Counted from the first letter of the stretch, positions 35,521 to 45,334 are shown. The stretch is DNA of 64,000 nt from Bacillota bacterium (GCA_023391275.1 JAEWBE010000030.1:4395-68394), one strand, 5' to 3'. Numbers and translations: made by a program. The notes: generated from the sequence alone by a model not told the origin.

Positions 35521-36678
35521 TTACATCACACCTTCTGTCCGTTTTGATTGCCCTGTATAACGCTTCAAGTTGCTTCTCGTTATAAATTCGTGTGTTTCAC
35601 CGTCAAAGAAAATCATATTTTCCACATTAAACTTGATATAAACACTCTGATCCAGGCTGGCCTGCGTATTATTCGGGGCGACCAAGCGTATCTTTGTGCC
35701 GTCAATTTCAACCGTCATGATCACTTTATTGCCAATCGGTTCGTTCGCATAAACACTGCCCTTGATCCAGTCGCTTCCCTCATCGGCAAAACTGAATTGA
35801 ATATCTCCTCCTCTGATTCCTATATCCACTGTTTTAGAGGCGTTCTTTTTCAATATTTCCGCAGCGTCCTCATATGGAACAATCGGGGCATCCTGCGACA
35901 GGGCTTTTAAGTTCAAAACTCCGCCGTCTATATTTATTTCAGCAGAAAAAATATTGATTTCCGGCTCACCGAATAGCTTTGCCACGAATTCATTTTTAGG
36001 TGTGTAATACATTTCATACGAGGTTCCGATCTGCTCAAATTTTCCGTTGTTTAAGACGGCGATTCTGTCCGCAAGCGACATGGCCTCCATATAATCATGC
36101 GTAACATAAATCGTTGTCGTGTTAAAGGCGCTTTGCATTTCTTTCAGCTCGCTGCGCATAAAGTGGCGGAGCTTAGCGTCAAGGTGAGCCAGAGGCTCAT
36201 CCATCAAAAACACATTCGGGTTCCGCACCAGGCACCTGCCGATGGCAACACGCTGGCGCTGGCCGTTGGAAAGCTCGCTGGGCTTGCGTTCCAGCAAATG
36301 ATCAATGCTCAGCATTTTAGTTACACGTTCTATCGCGTCTTTGATATATTTTTCATCCTGCTTGTAAAGCTTGCTGCGCATGGGGGACGCAATGTTGTCA
36401 TAAACCGATTTTTGAGGATACAAAGCATAATTTTCAAATACCATGGAGATGTTCCGGTTCATCGGCTCAACATGATTTACAATCTTTCCGTCAATTTTGA
36501 CTAGCCCCTCCTGTGGAAATTCAACCCCTGCAATCGTCTTCAGCATTGTCGTTTTTCCTGCTCCGGCGGGGCCGAACAGCACGAAAAATTCATTGTTCTT
36601 GACACAAAGGCTGATCTCATCCAGCGCTTTTGTTTTGCCATAATATTTCGAGATATTTTCAAGTTCAATCTGGGCCAT
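35521..36678 (-). CDS. carbohydrate ABC transporter ATPase (first, GlpS/UgpC-like)
   Basis: About 385 residues from the ATG at 36678 (MAQIELENISKYYG), which follows GGAGGTT; a longer frame to 36753 reads into the permease and lacks a site. Walker A is GPAGAGKTTML, differing from the usual GPSGxGKST, the signature is LSNGQRQRVAIGR (LSNGQ instead of LSGGQ), Walker B VFLMDEPLAHLDA and switch TIYVTHDYMEAM. The altered signature hints that in the heterodimer one composite site differs from the other. The C-terminal TOBE-like part spans about 250-385. Works with the ATPase at 34392 and permeases at 36693 and 37579. Confidence 0.88.
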   Translation of the reverse strand: MAQIELENISKYYGKTKALDEISLCVKNNEFFVLFGPAGAGKTTMLKTIAGVEFPQEGLVKIDGKIVNHVEPMNRNISMVFENYALYPQKSVYDNIASPMRSKLYKQDEKYIKDAIERVTKMLSIDHLLERKPSELSNGQRQRVAIGRCLVRNPNVFLMDEPLAHLDAKLRHFMRSELKEMQSAFNTTTIYVTHDYMEAMSLADRIAVLNNGKFEQIGTSYEMYYTPKNEFVAKLFGEPEINIFSAEINIDGGVLNLKALSQDAPIVPYEDAAEILKKNASKTVDIGIRGGDIQFSFADEGSDWIKGSVYANEPIGNKVIMTVEIDGTKIRLVAPNNTQASLDQSVYIKFNVENMIFFDGETHEFITRSNLKRYTGQSKRTEGVM

Positions 36679-36692
36679 TTTGTAACCTCCAA

Positions 36693-37562
36693 TTATCCTT
36701 TTACTGCGCCAAAACTCAGGCCGCGAACCAAATGCTTCTGAATAAAGAGACATACAATAACTTCCGGCAGCACTGCTATTGTTGAGGCAACCGCGACCTG
36801 ACCATAGTGAACCGTATCTGACGCAATATAGCGCATGGACGTAATCGTAATGGTTTGGACGTTAAACCCGCTGAGGATAAGAGGGAACGTAAAGTCATTC
36901 CAGGCGAAGATAAACGCCAGCAGTCCGGCCGCCACTAATCCCGGTTTGATCAGCGGAACGAGCGTATTCAAAAAGATTTCATACCATCTGTATCCATCCA
37001 GTTCGGCAGCCTGTTCTATTTCAACACTGATGTCTTCGAAATATCCGCGCACAACCCAGATGAGCAGAGGCATTGTGATAAGCTGATAAACCCAGATCAG
37101 CCCGAAGTATGTATCATATAATCCAATCTTCTGAAAGATCAGGAAGACAGGAAGCGAAACCAGTATTTCCGGAGCAAACTTAAAAGACAGGATTTGGAAA
37201 GCGACGTCCTCTTTTTTGTCGAAATTATACCTCGCCAGTGCATATGCGATAGGAACCCCCGCAACAACCGTGACAATCACCGCAAAAGCGGAAACCACCA
37301 GATTTTGAAAGAACGCTTTAAAATAATCCGTTCCCAGCAGAACATTCTGATAATTGATCAATGTCGGCGTAAACTTAAAGACTGTGTTATACATTTCCAA
37401 ATCCGATTTAAACGAACAAAGAACCATCCAAATCAGCGGGAATAAAGCGAACAGGGCGTAAATGATCAGGCCCAGATTTCTGCCGAGCGCACCAAGCGCG
37501 TTAAGCGATTTTCTGTTTCTGCGGCTGTTTGTGAGCGCTGTTTTTTGATTATCGTTTTTCAA
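36693..37562 (-). CDS. carbohydrate ABC permease, MalG-type
   Basis: A 289-residue permease with six predicted helices. It starts at a TTG at 37562, eight bases after GGAGGG; the nearby ATG is out of frame. A Lys/Arg-rich N-terminus is followed by LIIYALFALFPLIWMVLCSFKSD, and the EAA loop reads EQAAELDGYRWYEIFLNTLVPLIKPG, which docks the ATPase. The order SBP, MalF, MalG, ATPase, ATPase fits GlpVPQST-like systems. It probably forms the channel with the permease at 37579 and imports a polyol. Confidence 0.9.
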   Translation of the reverse strand: MKNDNQKTALTNSRRNRKSLNALGALGRNLGLIIYALFALFPLIWMVLCSFKSDLEMYNTVFKFTPTLINYQNVLLGTDYFKAFFQNLVVSAFAVIVTVVAGVPIAYALARYNFDKKEDVAFQILSFKFAPEILVSLPVFLIFQKIGLYDTYFGLIWVYQLITMPLLIWVVRGYFEDISVEIEQAAELDGYRWYEIFLNTLVPLIKPGLVAAGLLAFIFAWNDFTFPLILSGFNVQTITITSMRYIASDTVHYGQVAVASTIAVLPEVIVCLFIQKHLVRGLSFGAVKG

Positions 37563-37578
37563 CCCATTTGCCCTCCTC

Positions 37579-38508
37579 TCAATAGCCCTGCGCTTGCTTG
37601 GCCAGCTTACGCTGCCGTTTCACAAGTGCTTTGGCTGTATAATTGATAATGACCCACAGGATCAGCAGGTACGGCAGCGCGGCGCCGACTTTCGAGAATT
37701 TAAACGCCTCCATATATGCCGTCAGCGAGATATTCATCAGGGAATTTCCGGGGCCGCCCTTTGATAATGCAAAGATAATGCCGAATTCCTGAAGAGAGGC
37801 CATCAGCCGGAACAGCAGAGCAATATAAATAAATGGTTTCAGCATTGGGAAAGTAAGCGTTTTAAACGTAAACCATGCGCCGGCTCCGTCGACCTGGGCC
37901 GCTTCGAAAGGTGATTTGGGCAGGGACTGAATCCCGGCCAAAACCAGAAGCAGAATAAACGGTGTGTTTACCCATGTGTCAATTAACACGGCCGTAAACA
38001 TTGCAGTCTTATAGGAAGATGCCCATGGAAAATTATAAACTCCTACTATATTAAGAAACTTTTCCAAAACGCCAACAGAGTTGGATGTCATCAGCTGCCA
38101 GATCAAAACGGCAATTGCCGGAGCAACCATCAGCGGAAAAGTAAAAAGCACTTTCAGAATCTTGCTGAAAATAGTATCTTTTCTTAGTAAAAGCGCTACC
38201 ACTGAGCCCAAAATCATTTGCAGCCCGGTAGCAAATATGGAATATTCCAGAGTAATCAAAAGGCTGTGGTAAAAATCACCGTCGGTTAACATATTCGTCC
38301 AGTTCTTAAACCAGACAAAATGCCAATTCACTGTTTTAAATGAGTAATTGGTGAAGGAAAGAAAAATTGCAACGACGAACGGAATCAGAATCCCGATTAA
38401 AATAATCATTCCCGGTGCTATAATGTAATATGGCCGTCTGCGTATGTTTTTAGGGACCTCGTTATAATTGATCCCCGCATCTTTTTGCTTGCTGTGAATT
38501 GTAGGCAT
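37579..38508 (-). CDS. carbohydrate ABC permease, MalF/UgpA-type
   Basis: A 309-residue inner-membrane protein with six predicted helices (about 30-55, 90-115, 130-150, 175-200, 215-250, 275-300). The EAA loop FEAAQVDGAGAWFTFKTLTFPMLKP is present in full, the site that contacts the ATPase. N-terminal IAPGMIILIGILIPFVVAIFLSFTNYSF is characteristic of MalF/UgpA/LacF. It pairs with the MalG-like protein 16 bases on. It starts after GGGGG with an ATG. A hairpin lies in the 205-base gap before it that could lower expression of the permeases relative to the binding protein. Confidence 0.9.
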   Translation of the reverse strand: MPTIHSKQKDAGINYNEVPKNIRRRPYYIIAPGMIILIGILIPFVVAIFLSFTNYSFKTVNWHFVWFKNWTNMLTDGDFYHSLLITLEYSIFATGLQMILGSVVALLLRKDTIFSKILKVLFTFPLMVAPAIAVLIWQLMTSNSVGVLEKFLNIVGVYNFPWASSYKTAMFTAVLIDTWVNTPFILLLVLAGIQSLPKSPFEAAQVDGAGAWFTFKTLTFPMLKPFIYIALLFRLMASLQEFGIIFALSKGGPGNSLMNISLTAYMEAFKFSKVGAALPYLLILWVIINYTAKALVKRQRKLAKQAQGY

Positions 38509-38554
38509 CTTGAATTCCCCCGTTATTTAAAACTTTGGGCTGTGTTTTAAGATA

Positions 38555-38592
38555 CATGCCGCATCCGAATCAAAATTGTCAGATGCGGCATG
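38555..38592. repeat. intercistronic hairpin downstream of binding-protein gene
   Basis: CATGCCGCATC and GATGCGGCATG are perfect 11-base arms 16 bases apart, in the 205-base gap between the solute-binding protein and its permeases. There is no T tract, so it looks like an mRNA-stability or partial-termination element that raises the amount of binding protein. Confidence 0.55.
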
Positions 38593-38713
38593 ATCCCTCA
38601 TGTGGCTGTGGAAAATATATGAAAAGTATGGGTAGGCATTCGTAAAAAGGTAAATATCCAGTAAAAGTTATCAGTCAAAGTTAACAATTTATTTTATTAT
38701 TGCTGCAAACCGA

Positions 38714-40162
38714 TTATTTGACCTCGACATCCTCTACAGCCTTATCCATCTTCTTCTTCAAATCATCCATGCCTGCCTGAACAGTGGTGTACTTGCCGGC
38801 TACAATATCCTGAAGGGTAGCTGCCCAGTCCGTTGTTGTTTCAAAGAAGGATGGCTGCGGGGTGAAAAGAATTGTCGCATTGTCGATTGTCTTCTTATAG
38901 GTATCTATATAACCGGTTTGTTTCGCCATTTTTGCGATAAAGTCGGGGGATTCCCATGTGGAAGTACGGCAAGGGTCAACGTTCTTGTCGTCGACAGACG
39001 CATAATGGAAAAAGTCCTTGCTGGTAAAGTACATTAAGAAATACCATGCGGCTTCTTTATTCTTGGAAGCGCTGTTCATTGCCATGGACCAGATCCATGT
39101 ATTTGACTTGGCAGTATCGCCTTCCTTAACTGTCGGCATTGTTGTCCAGGCGATTTTTCCCGCTTCCTGAGAAGCGCCGTCCCAGTTTTGCTGAACGCCG
39201 TTGTTATCCGCATCAAAAAGCATTGCCGCCTTGCCTGCGCCAAGGTCTGCGCCTGCTTCATACCAGGTGTATTTGGACCAGGATGTCGCGCATCCCTTTT
39301 TAATCAGATCAACCCAATACTGTGTCATCTTAACCGCTTCAGGCGAATTCACCTGGGAAACGAGCTTATCATTTTCAATAGTGAAGTCTTTTGCGCCAAA
39401 GTTTGTATATGTACTCATATAGCCGGGATGGATGGTGCCCCAGTCACGGGCCCCGCGAATCGCGAGTCCGTAAGAGCCCGGTCCGTTCCAGTCTTTCAGT
39501 TTTGCACTGACGTCGGCCAGTTCATCAAGCGTCTTTGGAACCTGAAGATTTAATTTTTTGAAAGCTTCCGTGTTGTAAGCTAACGAATAAATTTCAAAGT
39601 TAAGCGGCAAAGCCAGCTGTGCGCCGGTTCCTACTTTGTGCCCTGCCACGCCGTCCCATTTCAGAGCGTTGACGGTGCTTGGAATAAGATCGTTAAAATC
39701 ATAATCGGACGTCATCATATTTGGATCGTTCAGATATTTTGTTAAATCCTCAACGTATCCGGCGGAAGAATAATCCCACAATTGGTAAGGGCCGGACATA
39801 AACAAATCCGGGTCCCCGGAGCGGCTGGAGAGCGAGGTTGATACCTTGTCAAAATAGTTTGCTTCCGGCGTAATGGAATGTTCCACCTTGATTCCTGTTT
39901 TCTGTTCAAAATCAGGAATTTTGGCAATAATTGCTTCACCGGCGCAGTTTTGGTTCAGGCTGACTTTTAGGGTTGTGCCTGAATACTTTTTCCAGTTAAA
40001 TTCACCGGAAGTTTTGGCCTGCGACTGTACTGCGCCAACATCCACCGATGTCGTGTTTCCCGTGTTTGCGGCAGGGGTGCTGCTTCCCCCCGAACAACCC
40101 ACAAAAGCACTTGCTAACAATGTTGTTGCTAATAAGAGCGATACACTTCTTTTGAAACGCAT
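38714..40162 (-). CDS. extracellular solute-binding lipoprotein (ABC type 1)
   Basis: A 482-residue substrate-capture protein of carbohydrate uptake. The N-terminal signal is MRFKRSVSLLLATTLLASAFVGC with lipobox Cys23, so it is anchored outside the cell. A Ser/Thr/Asn-rich linker follows. The mature part has the family-1 binding-protein fold (IPDFEQKTGIKVEHSI, DLFMSGPYQLWDYSSAGYVEDL, AAMLFDADNNGVQQNW). It is the first gene of the polyol operon, ahead of two permeases. The binding-site residues cannot be read with confidence, so the ligand is not known, but the operon's dehydrogenase points to a tetritol or pentitol. Confidence 0.88.
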   Translation of the reverse strand: MRFKRSVSLLLATTLLASAFVGCSGGSSTPAANTGNTTSVDVGAVQSQAKTSGEFNWKKYSGTTLKVSLNQNCAGEAIIAKIPDFEQKTGIKVEHSITPEANYFDKVSTSLSSRSGDPDLFMSGPYQLWDYSSAGYVEDLTKYLNDPNMMTSDYDFNDLIPSTVNALKWDGVAGHKVGTGAQLALPLNFEIYSLAYNTEAFKKLNLQVPKTLDELADVSAKLKDWNGPGSYGLAIRGARDWGTIHPGYMSTYTNFGAKDFTIENDKLVSQVNSPEAVKMTQYWVDLIKKGCATSWSKYTWYEAGADLGAGKAAMLFDADNNGVQQNWDGASQEAGKIAWTTMPTVKEGDTAKSNTWIWSMAMNSASKNKEAAWYFLMYFTSKDFFHYASVDDKNVDPCRTSTWESPDFIAKMAKQTGYIDTYKKTIDNATILFTPQPSFFETTTDWAATLQDIVAGKYTTVQAGMDDLKKKMDKAVEDVEVK

Positions 40163-40405
40163 TAATACAACCTCCCTAAAATTTTGTTATTAACTTTGAC
40201 TTGGTTCTACCTTCTTTCTGTTTGTATTTTACATTCTGGAATTGCGGTTTAAAATGTATTATCTTAATATAATCAGCAAAATCATTAAAAATTTATTTAT
40301 GCGGTTAAAAAAACTATAGTATTACATTAAAAACTTAAATGATTTTAGCTCGTTAAAACAGTAACAAGTCGATAACCGGTCTATAAGTTCCCAAAATAAC
40401 GTAAA
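40163..40405. other. promoter region of the polyol operon
   Basis: An AT-rich gap (with the following terminator, 304 bases between genes) that must hold the start signals of the solute-binding protein gene on the minus strand. I see no unambiguous -35/-10 pair and no repeat. A YesN-type activator site is expected here, but none can be named. Confidence 0.4.
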
Positions 40406-40459
40406 AACGGAGGGTTGCCGCAGAACAGTTTAAAACCCGTTCTGAGACAACCCTCCGTT
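40406..40459 (-). terminator. terminator after the histidine kinase
   Basis: AACGGAGGGTTG and CAACCCTCCGTT are perfect 12-base arms with further pairing (CAGAAC/GTTCTG) inside. On the minus strand a run of Ts (TTTTTAC) follows. It lies eight bases past the kinase stop at 40467. Confidence 0.8.
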
Positions 40460-40466
40460 ATGTAAA

Positions 40467-42248
40467 TCATACTTTTTGTATATCCTGTTTTTCATCCAAA
40501 TGCTTAATGGGAAGAGTAATTTCAGCAATCGTGCCCGTGTGGGGCAGGCTTTGATAAGTCAGGCCGTATTTCCCGCCAAAGTAAAGCTGAATTCTCTGCT
40601 GAATATTTTTCACTCCAATATTATTGAAATGCTTTCCGTCTTCCACTCCGAAATTGATTTGATCGACCATCGCGGAATCCATGCCGCGGCCGTTGTCAAT
40701 CACCTTAATATGCAGCATATCATCAGAAAAGAAAGAGGCAATACTGATTTTGTAATTTTGTTCCAGATTGCCAAAGCCATGAAGAATACTGTTTTCAACA
40801 AGGGGCTGTAAAATGAAACGAAGCACTTCGCAGTCCAGGGAATCCTGATCCAGACGGGTGGTAAACTCAAATGTGTCAAGATATCTGAATTTTTGGATGG
40901 TAATATAATTTTTTACGCTTTCAATTTCTTCTCCGAGTGTAGTGGACTCATTATTTTTTGACAGATTGTATTTTAGCAGATTAATCAGCGCGGTGCACAT
41001 TTCCGCAATATTGCTCATATTCTGCACCGCGGCAAGCCATTTGATCGAATCCAGAGTATTATAGAGAAAATGGGGGTTAATCTGCGCCTGCAGTATCTGG
41101 AACTGCATATTAGCTTTTTGGTTCTGATTGTCCAGCTCTCTTTTCAAATATAAATTCAGCTGGTTTGTCATCATATTGAATGTATTGCCAAGCTGGCTCA
41201 GCTCGTCTTTGCCTTTCACCTGAAGATGATAGGACAAATCGCCCTGTTCAATGTGCTTGCACGCGTTGCTCAGACCCTGAACCGGCTTGGTTATTGTGGA
41301 TGCAATCCAAATGGAATAAAACAGTCCGATAACGAGGCTGATCAGTATAATAATTTTCAAATAAAACTCCATTTCATTTGTCTGCGCAGTGATCGAATCG
41401 GTTGGTATGATCCGAACAACTTTCCAGTTGATGGTATTTAAAGACCGGGATACAATAATGGTATTCACCCCGAATACCATTCGGTTTAAAACAATATCGC
41501 TCTGTTTCACAATTTCCGGATTGAATTTAAGCACCGGGTCAAATGATGTGACCCTGGGGTAATTCAGCAGAATTTCTCCGGAAGAATCTAAAATGAATGC
41601 CTTCTCATTGGATTCAATTCCAAAATCCGCAAATTTTTCTTCAATATACTCATAACTGACGTCAATAATAATCATCCCGTCAACTTTTTCAGTAAGGGTG
41701 CTGGCGACAGGGTACACATAGGAAATCACTTCCGAGGGATTATTCGGCGAATTTTCCACAACACGCAGGCCTGTCCAGTACGGCTTTGCCCCAGCGGTAC
41801 CGGTAATCAGCTGCCGATAATACCTCTGATAATTATCGTCCGTAATTTTGGAATCAACTTTTGTGTTAGTGGAACAAATATCGCCATTCATTGTAATAAC
41901 CTGTATGCTTTTAATAAATGTCTGCATGGACTGTATGCTGTTCAAAAACTGATGGGCACCGATCAAATCGTTATATGATGTTGCTTTCCCTTTTTGGCTT
42001 CCTTCCAGAAGCGATTCAATCTCACTGCTGGAAGACAGGGAATCGGCAGTGCGCTCCACAAGGTCAATCGTGGAATCGAGCTGAGTTTTCAACTTATCAC
42101 TGGCCAGAATGTTATAATTTTCTTCATTGGTGCGAAGGCTTTTTGCATATGTTTCATTGATTGCAATGTTAATGACCGAAAGGATAAAAATTGATACAAA
42201 AAAAATTCCGCAGAAAATTTTAAACCTGATCGTATGAATCCTGAACAT
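40467..42248 (-). CDS. sensor histidine kinase, YesM-type
   Basis: About 593 residues. The ATG at 42248 (MFRIHTIRFKIFCG) follows AGGAGGG; the ORF extends upstream to 42275 but without a site. A membrane helix at about 10-30 and another at about 300-322 flank a large extracytoplasmic dCache-like sensor domain. Then come HAMP (TKPVQGLSNACKHIEQGDLSYHL), the His_kinase domain with the phospho-accepting His in QAQINPHFLYNTLDSI, and an ATPase domain with ENSILHGFG and DNGRGM. YesM kinases sense sugars outside the cell and signal to YesN regulators. The partner is the divergent gene at 42448, and the likely target is the adjacent polyol operon. Confidence 0.9.
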   Translation of the reverse strand: MFRIHTIRFKIFCGIFFVSIFILSVINIAINETYAKSLRTNEENYNILASDKLKTQLDSTIDLVERTADSLSSSSEIESLLEGSQKGKATSYNDLIGAHQFLNSIQSMQTFIKSIQVITMNGDICSTNTKVDSKITDDNYQRYYRQLITGTAGAKPYWTGLRVVENSPNNPSEVISYVYPVASTLTEKVDGMIIIDVSYEYIEEKFADFGIESNEKAFILDSSGEILLNYPRVTSFDPVLKFNPEIVKQSDIVLNRMVFGVNTIIVSRSLNTINWKVVRIIPTDSITAQTNEMEFYLKIIILISLVIGLFYSIWIASTITKPVQGLSNACKHIEQGDLSYHLQVKGKDELSQLGNTFNMMTNQLNLYLKRELDNQNQKANMQFQILQAQINPHFLYNTLDSIKWLAAVQNMSNIAEMCTALINLLKYNLSKNNESTTLGEEIESVKNYITIQKFRYLDTFEFTTRLDQDSLDCEVLRFILQPLVENSILHGFGNLEQNYKISIASFFSDDMLHIKVIDNGRGMDSAMVDQINFGVEDGKHFNNIGVKNIQQRIQLYFGGKYGLTYQSLPHTGTIAEITLPIKHLDEKQDIQKV

Positions 42249-42447
42249 ATACCCTCCTGTAAAATAAAGGCACAAAATTATTTCTATATGAATATCTTCC
42301 CAAATAATATTACACTAAAAGTTTAGCTATAGATATAAAAATAAAAATTTATTAATAAATATTTTATTTATATGATATAATTTGATTTATCTTCGAAAGT
42401 TTAATATTATAGTATGGAATCAGGTTTTTTTACAAGGAGTGAGAATC

Positions 42448-44016
42448 GTGAAAAATGTTATCATTGTTGATGATGAATTTCTGGTTCGATTAGGTTTAAA
42501 AACAACCATCAACTGGTCGGATTATGGCTACAATATTATAGGTGAAGCGGCAAACGGCCATGAAGCATTGGAAATGTTCGATAAATACCAGCCCGATATT
42601 TTAATGACCGACATTAAAATGCCGGGCATGGACGGGCTTGAACTGATCTCTGCCGTCAAGCATAAAAACAAAAAAGTCAAGGTAGTCATACTGACAAATT
42701 ACAGTGACTTTGACTATGCGCGCCGGGCCATTAAACTAGGTGCTTCACAATATCTGCTGAAATCGGAAATCACTGAAAAAAATTTGATTGAAATGCTCAA
42801 AACTCTTTCTATTGAAAGCAGTGATGAGGAAGAACCGCTTCCAACCCTGAAACAGCAGCAGGAGGCTTATCTTCAGAACCAAATTCTTGAGCTGCAAAAC
42901 AATACCGCGCTCTCTCCTCAGTCTTTTACCGTTCCGGAACAAAAGCTTTTTACGGACTCGTCGTACGTTATATTAAACTGCCTCTGCGAGGTATCACAGC
43001 TAAATGGCAGTACAATAGACACGTTCAACCATTTGTTAAGTTCCTTAATTGACACTCATTTTCATGAGGCGGCCTACAGTATATCCTGCCTGTACAAGCA
43101 GTTTTTTGTTTACATCGTCTGCCCCGTATCCTACATCCATGAAAAAGTGATCGAGCGGCTGACAAAGCAGGCCGAAATGCTGGCCCGTAATATAAAGCAA
43201 TACAGTAATGTTGAACTGAGCATTGGGCTTAGCCAGCCCGGGGACTCCACACTTTTCCCCGAAAAACTGACAGAGGCGGCACTTGCAAGACAAAACTGTT
43301 TTTTCACCTCCGAAAGCATTGCAGTGTTCAGTCAAAATACGGCCGCACGGCCATCGGATATGCCGAAAATCAGCTACACCAAAATAAAAAATTTTATTGA
43401 CAGCAACGAGGCGCATGAATTTGAAACCTATTCCGTGGAAATTTTTGACCGGCTGGCCAAAATAAGAAATTATCAATACGTAAAGGCCGCTTTTATTGAT
43501 TTTTTATCTATCGCAAAATTAATCTGCGAAAAATACAATATGAACAAGTCTTATTGCCTGAGTCCGGCAAAATTCGATTACAATAATTTTAACATGATGC
43601 ATTCCTTCCATACGGTGAAAAAATATATTTGTGATCTGTACTCCGGAATTTTTGACACTGCGCAAAACTCGGACAACGGTTACAGCCATTCCATAAAAAC
43701 CTGTTTGTCCTACATCGAAAACAATTATTCGTTGAATATTACGCTCGACAATGTTGCGAAAGCGGCGGATATCAGCAGCAGTTATCTTTCGCTTATCTTT
43801 AAACAGGAAATCGGTATCAATTTCAGTACATACTTAACCCAGTACCGTATCGATCAAGCGAAAGTACTTTTAACAACCACCAATATGAAAATTTATGAAA
43901 TTGCTGAAAAAGTCGGATTTTCGAGCCCGTATTATTTCAGCAAGGTATTCAAAGAATTCACTAAACTAACCTGCAAGGAATATAAAGACAAATATATGAG
44001 CGTCCCATCCGATTAA
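42448..44016 (+). CDS. response regulator, YesN-type (REC plus AraC)
   Basis: About 522 residues from the GTG at 42448 (VKNVIIVDDEFLVRLGLK), behind AAGGAGTGAG. The receiver domain (1-120) has VDDE, the phospho-acceptor Asp in ILMTDIKMPGMDGLEL and a Lys in YLLKSE. A variable linker of about 250 residues follows, then an AraC-type DNA-binding domain at about 420-520 with ITLDNVAKAADISSSYLSLIFKQEIGINFSTYLTQYRIDQAKVLL and the second HTH IYEIAEKVGFSSPYYFSKVFK. It diverges from the YesM kinase with a 199-base gap and probably activates the polyol operon starting at 40162. Confidence 0.9.
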   Translation: MKNVIIVDDEFLVRLGLKTTINWSDYGYNIIGEAANGHEALEMFDKYQPDILMTDIKMPGMDGLELISAVKHKNKKVKVVILTNYSDFDYARRAIKLGASQYLLKSEITEKNLIEMLKTLSIESSDEEEPLPTLKQQQEAYLQNQILELQNNTALSPQSFTVPEQKLFTDSSYVILNCLCEVSQLNGSTIDTFNHLLSSLIDTHFHEAAYSISCLYKQFFVYIVCPVSYIHEKVIERLTKQAEMLARNIKQYSNVELSIGLSQPGDSTLFPEKLTEAALARQNCFFTSESIAVFSQNTAARPSDMPKISYTKIKNFIDSNEAHEFETYSVEIFDRLAKIRNYQYVKAAFIDFLSIAKLICEKYNMNKSYCLSPAKFDYNNFNMMHSFHTVKKYICDLYSGIFDTAQNSDNGYSHSIKTCLSYIENNYSLNITLDNVAKAADISSSYLSLIFKQEIGINFSTYLTQYRIDQAKVLLTTTNMKIYEIAEKVGFSSPYYFSKVFKEFTKLTCKEYKDKYMSVPSD

Positions 44017-44070
44017 GGCTTGCGTGTCCACCGCGGATCAGAAATAAAAGGGCCTGTTAATACGAAATAA

Positions 44071-44115
44071 ACCGTACCTGCACCAGTCCCTTGAACTGGT
44101 ACGGGTACGGTTTTT
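44071..44115. terminator. bidirectional terminator between yesN-like gene and flavodiiron gene
   Basis: ACCGTACCTGCACCAGT and ACTGGTACGGGTACGGT pair over 17 bases with two mismatches around a seven-base loop, then TTTTT on the plus strand. The mirror copy on the minus strand ends in TTTATTT, so it can also end the flavodiiron gene at 44132. Confidence 0.75.
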
Positions 44116-44131
44116 ATGGCTTTTTTTGAAA

Positions 44132-45334
44132 TTATTTCATCGATTCTATAATGCTGCCGACGAGGGTATCCATTTGAGAAATATTATCCTCGTTCATGGC
44201 GGAATTCAAGGTCAAGCCCTCGTCAAGAATGGTCATTTCTTTCATCTCATTGTTTACAAATTCGCGCATCAGAGTGCCGGATTTGCAGGCCCAGGAACCG
44301 TTTTCCACAATGGCGACCGTGCGCTTCTGCAGATTCAAAGCCTTCATATCCATCAGGTAATTGTGCATTGGCGGATAAATTCCGAGGTTATAGGTGACCG
44401 AAGCCAGCACCACATGGCTCAGGCGGAATGTCTCGGAGATTAAATAAGATACGTGAGTCTTAGAGACGTCGTACATGACCACGTTTGTCATGCCTTTCTC
44501 CACCAGCTTGGCAGCCAAGGCGCTGGAGGCGCTCTCGGTATTCCCGTACATGGAGGAGTAGACAATCATGACACCCTTCTCCTCTGGCTCATATCTGCTC
44601 CATTTGTCGTACTTATCGAGGAAGTACCCCAAATTGCTGCGCCAGACCGGCCCGTGCAGGGGGCAAATGATCTTGATGTCAATGCCGCCGGCCTTCTTGA
44701 GAAGGGCCTGAACATGAGGTCCGTACTTCCCCACGATATTGGTATAGTACCGCCGGGCGTCGTCAATCCAGTCGCGGTCAAAGTTTACTTCATCGCTGAA
44801 AAGCTTTCCGTCCAGCGCGCCGAACGAGCCAAAAGCATCCGCTGAAAAAAGGACTCCGTTTGTAGTATCGAATGTCACCATGGCTTCCGGCCAATGGACC
44901 ATTGGCGCGGCGACAAAGGTCACCACATGCCTGCCGAAGGACTTGGTGTCGCCTTCTTTGACTTCCTCAGTCCGGCCGTCAACATGGAACCCAAACTGGC
45001 GCATAAGCATGAAAGCCTTTTCCGTACTGATAATTTTAGCCTTCGGATAGCGCAGAAGAATTTCTTCAATAGATGCGCCGTGGTCCGGTTCCATATGATT
45101 GATTACCAGATAATCGAGCGGCCTGCCGGCCAGAAGCACCTCGATGTTTTCCAGAAACTGGCGGCAGACCGACCAGTCCACCGTATCGAACAGTACGGTC
45201 TGTTTATCTACAAGCAAATACGAATTATACGAGACACCGCGGGGAATGGGATGAATATTTTCAAAAAGCGCGAGGCGGCGGTCATTTGCGCCGACCCAAT
45301 AAAGGTCTTCCGTTACCTTTCTAACACAATGCAT
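44132..45334 (-). CDS. A-type flavodiiron protein (FprA-like)
   Basis: A 400-residue enzyme that reduces oxygen to water or NO to nitrous oxide in anaerobes. The metallo-beta-lactamase-like domain has ligands H80, E82, D84, H85 (NHMEPDHGAS), H147 (MVHWPE), D166 (SADAFG) and H227 (PLHGPV). A flavodoxin domain (about 255-400) has VYSSMYGNTESASSALA for FMN. No rubredoxin or reductase domain is fused on, so it is class A and needs an outside donor, usually rubredoxin. The next gene upstream encodes a protein that ends in rubredoxin. The gap between them is only 49 bases, which suggests one operon. Confidence 0.93.
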   Translation of the reverse strand: MHCVRKVTEDLYWVGANDRRLALFENIHPIPRGVSYNSYLLVDKQTVLFDTVDWSVCRQFLENIEVLLAGRPLDYLVINHMEPDHGASIEEILLRYPKAKIISTEKAFMLMRQFGFHVDGRTEEVKEGDTKSFGRHVVTFVAAPMVHWPEAMVTFDTTNGVLFSADAFGSFGALDGKLFSDEVNFDRDWIDDARRYYTNIVGKYGPHVQALLKKAGGIDIKIICPLHGPVWRSNLGYFLDKYDKWSRYEPEEKGVMIVYSSMYGNTESASSALAAKLVEKGMTNVVMYDVSKTHVSYLISETFRLSHVVLASVTYNLGIYPPMHNYLMDMKALNLQKRTVAIVENGSWACKSGTLMREFVNNEMKEMTILDEGLTLNSAMNEDNISQMDTLVGSIIESMK

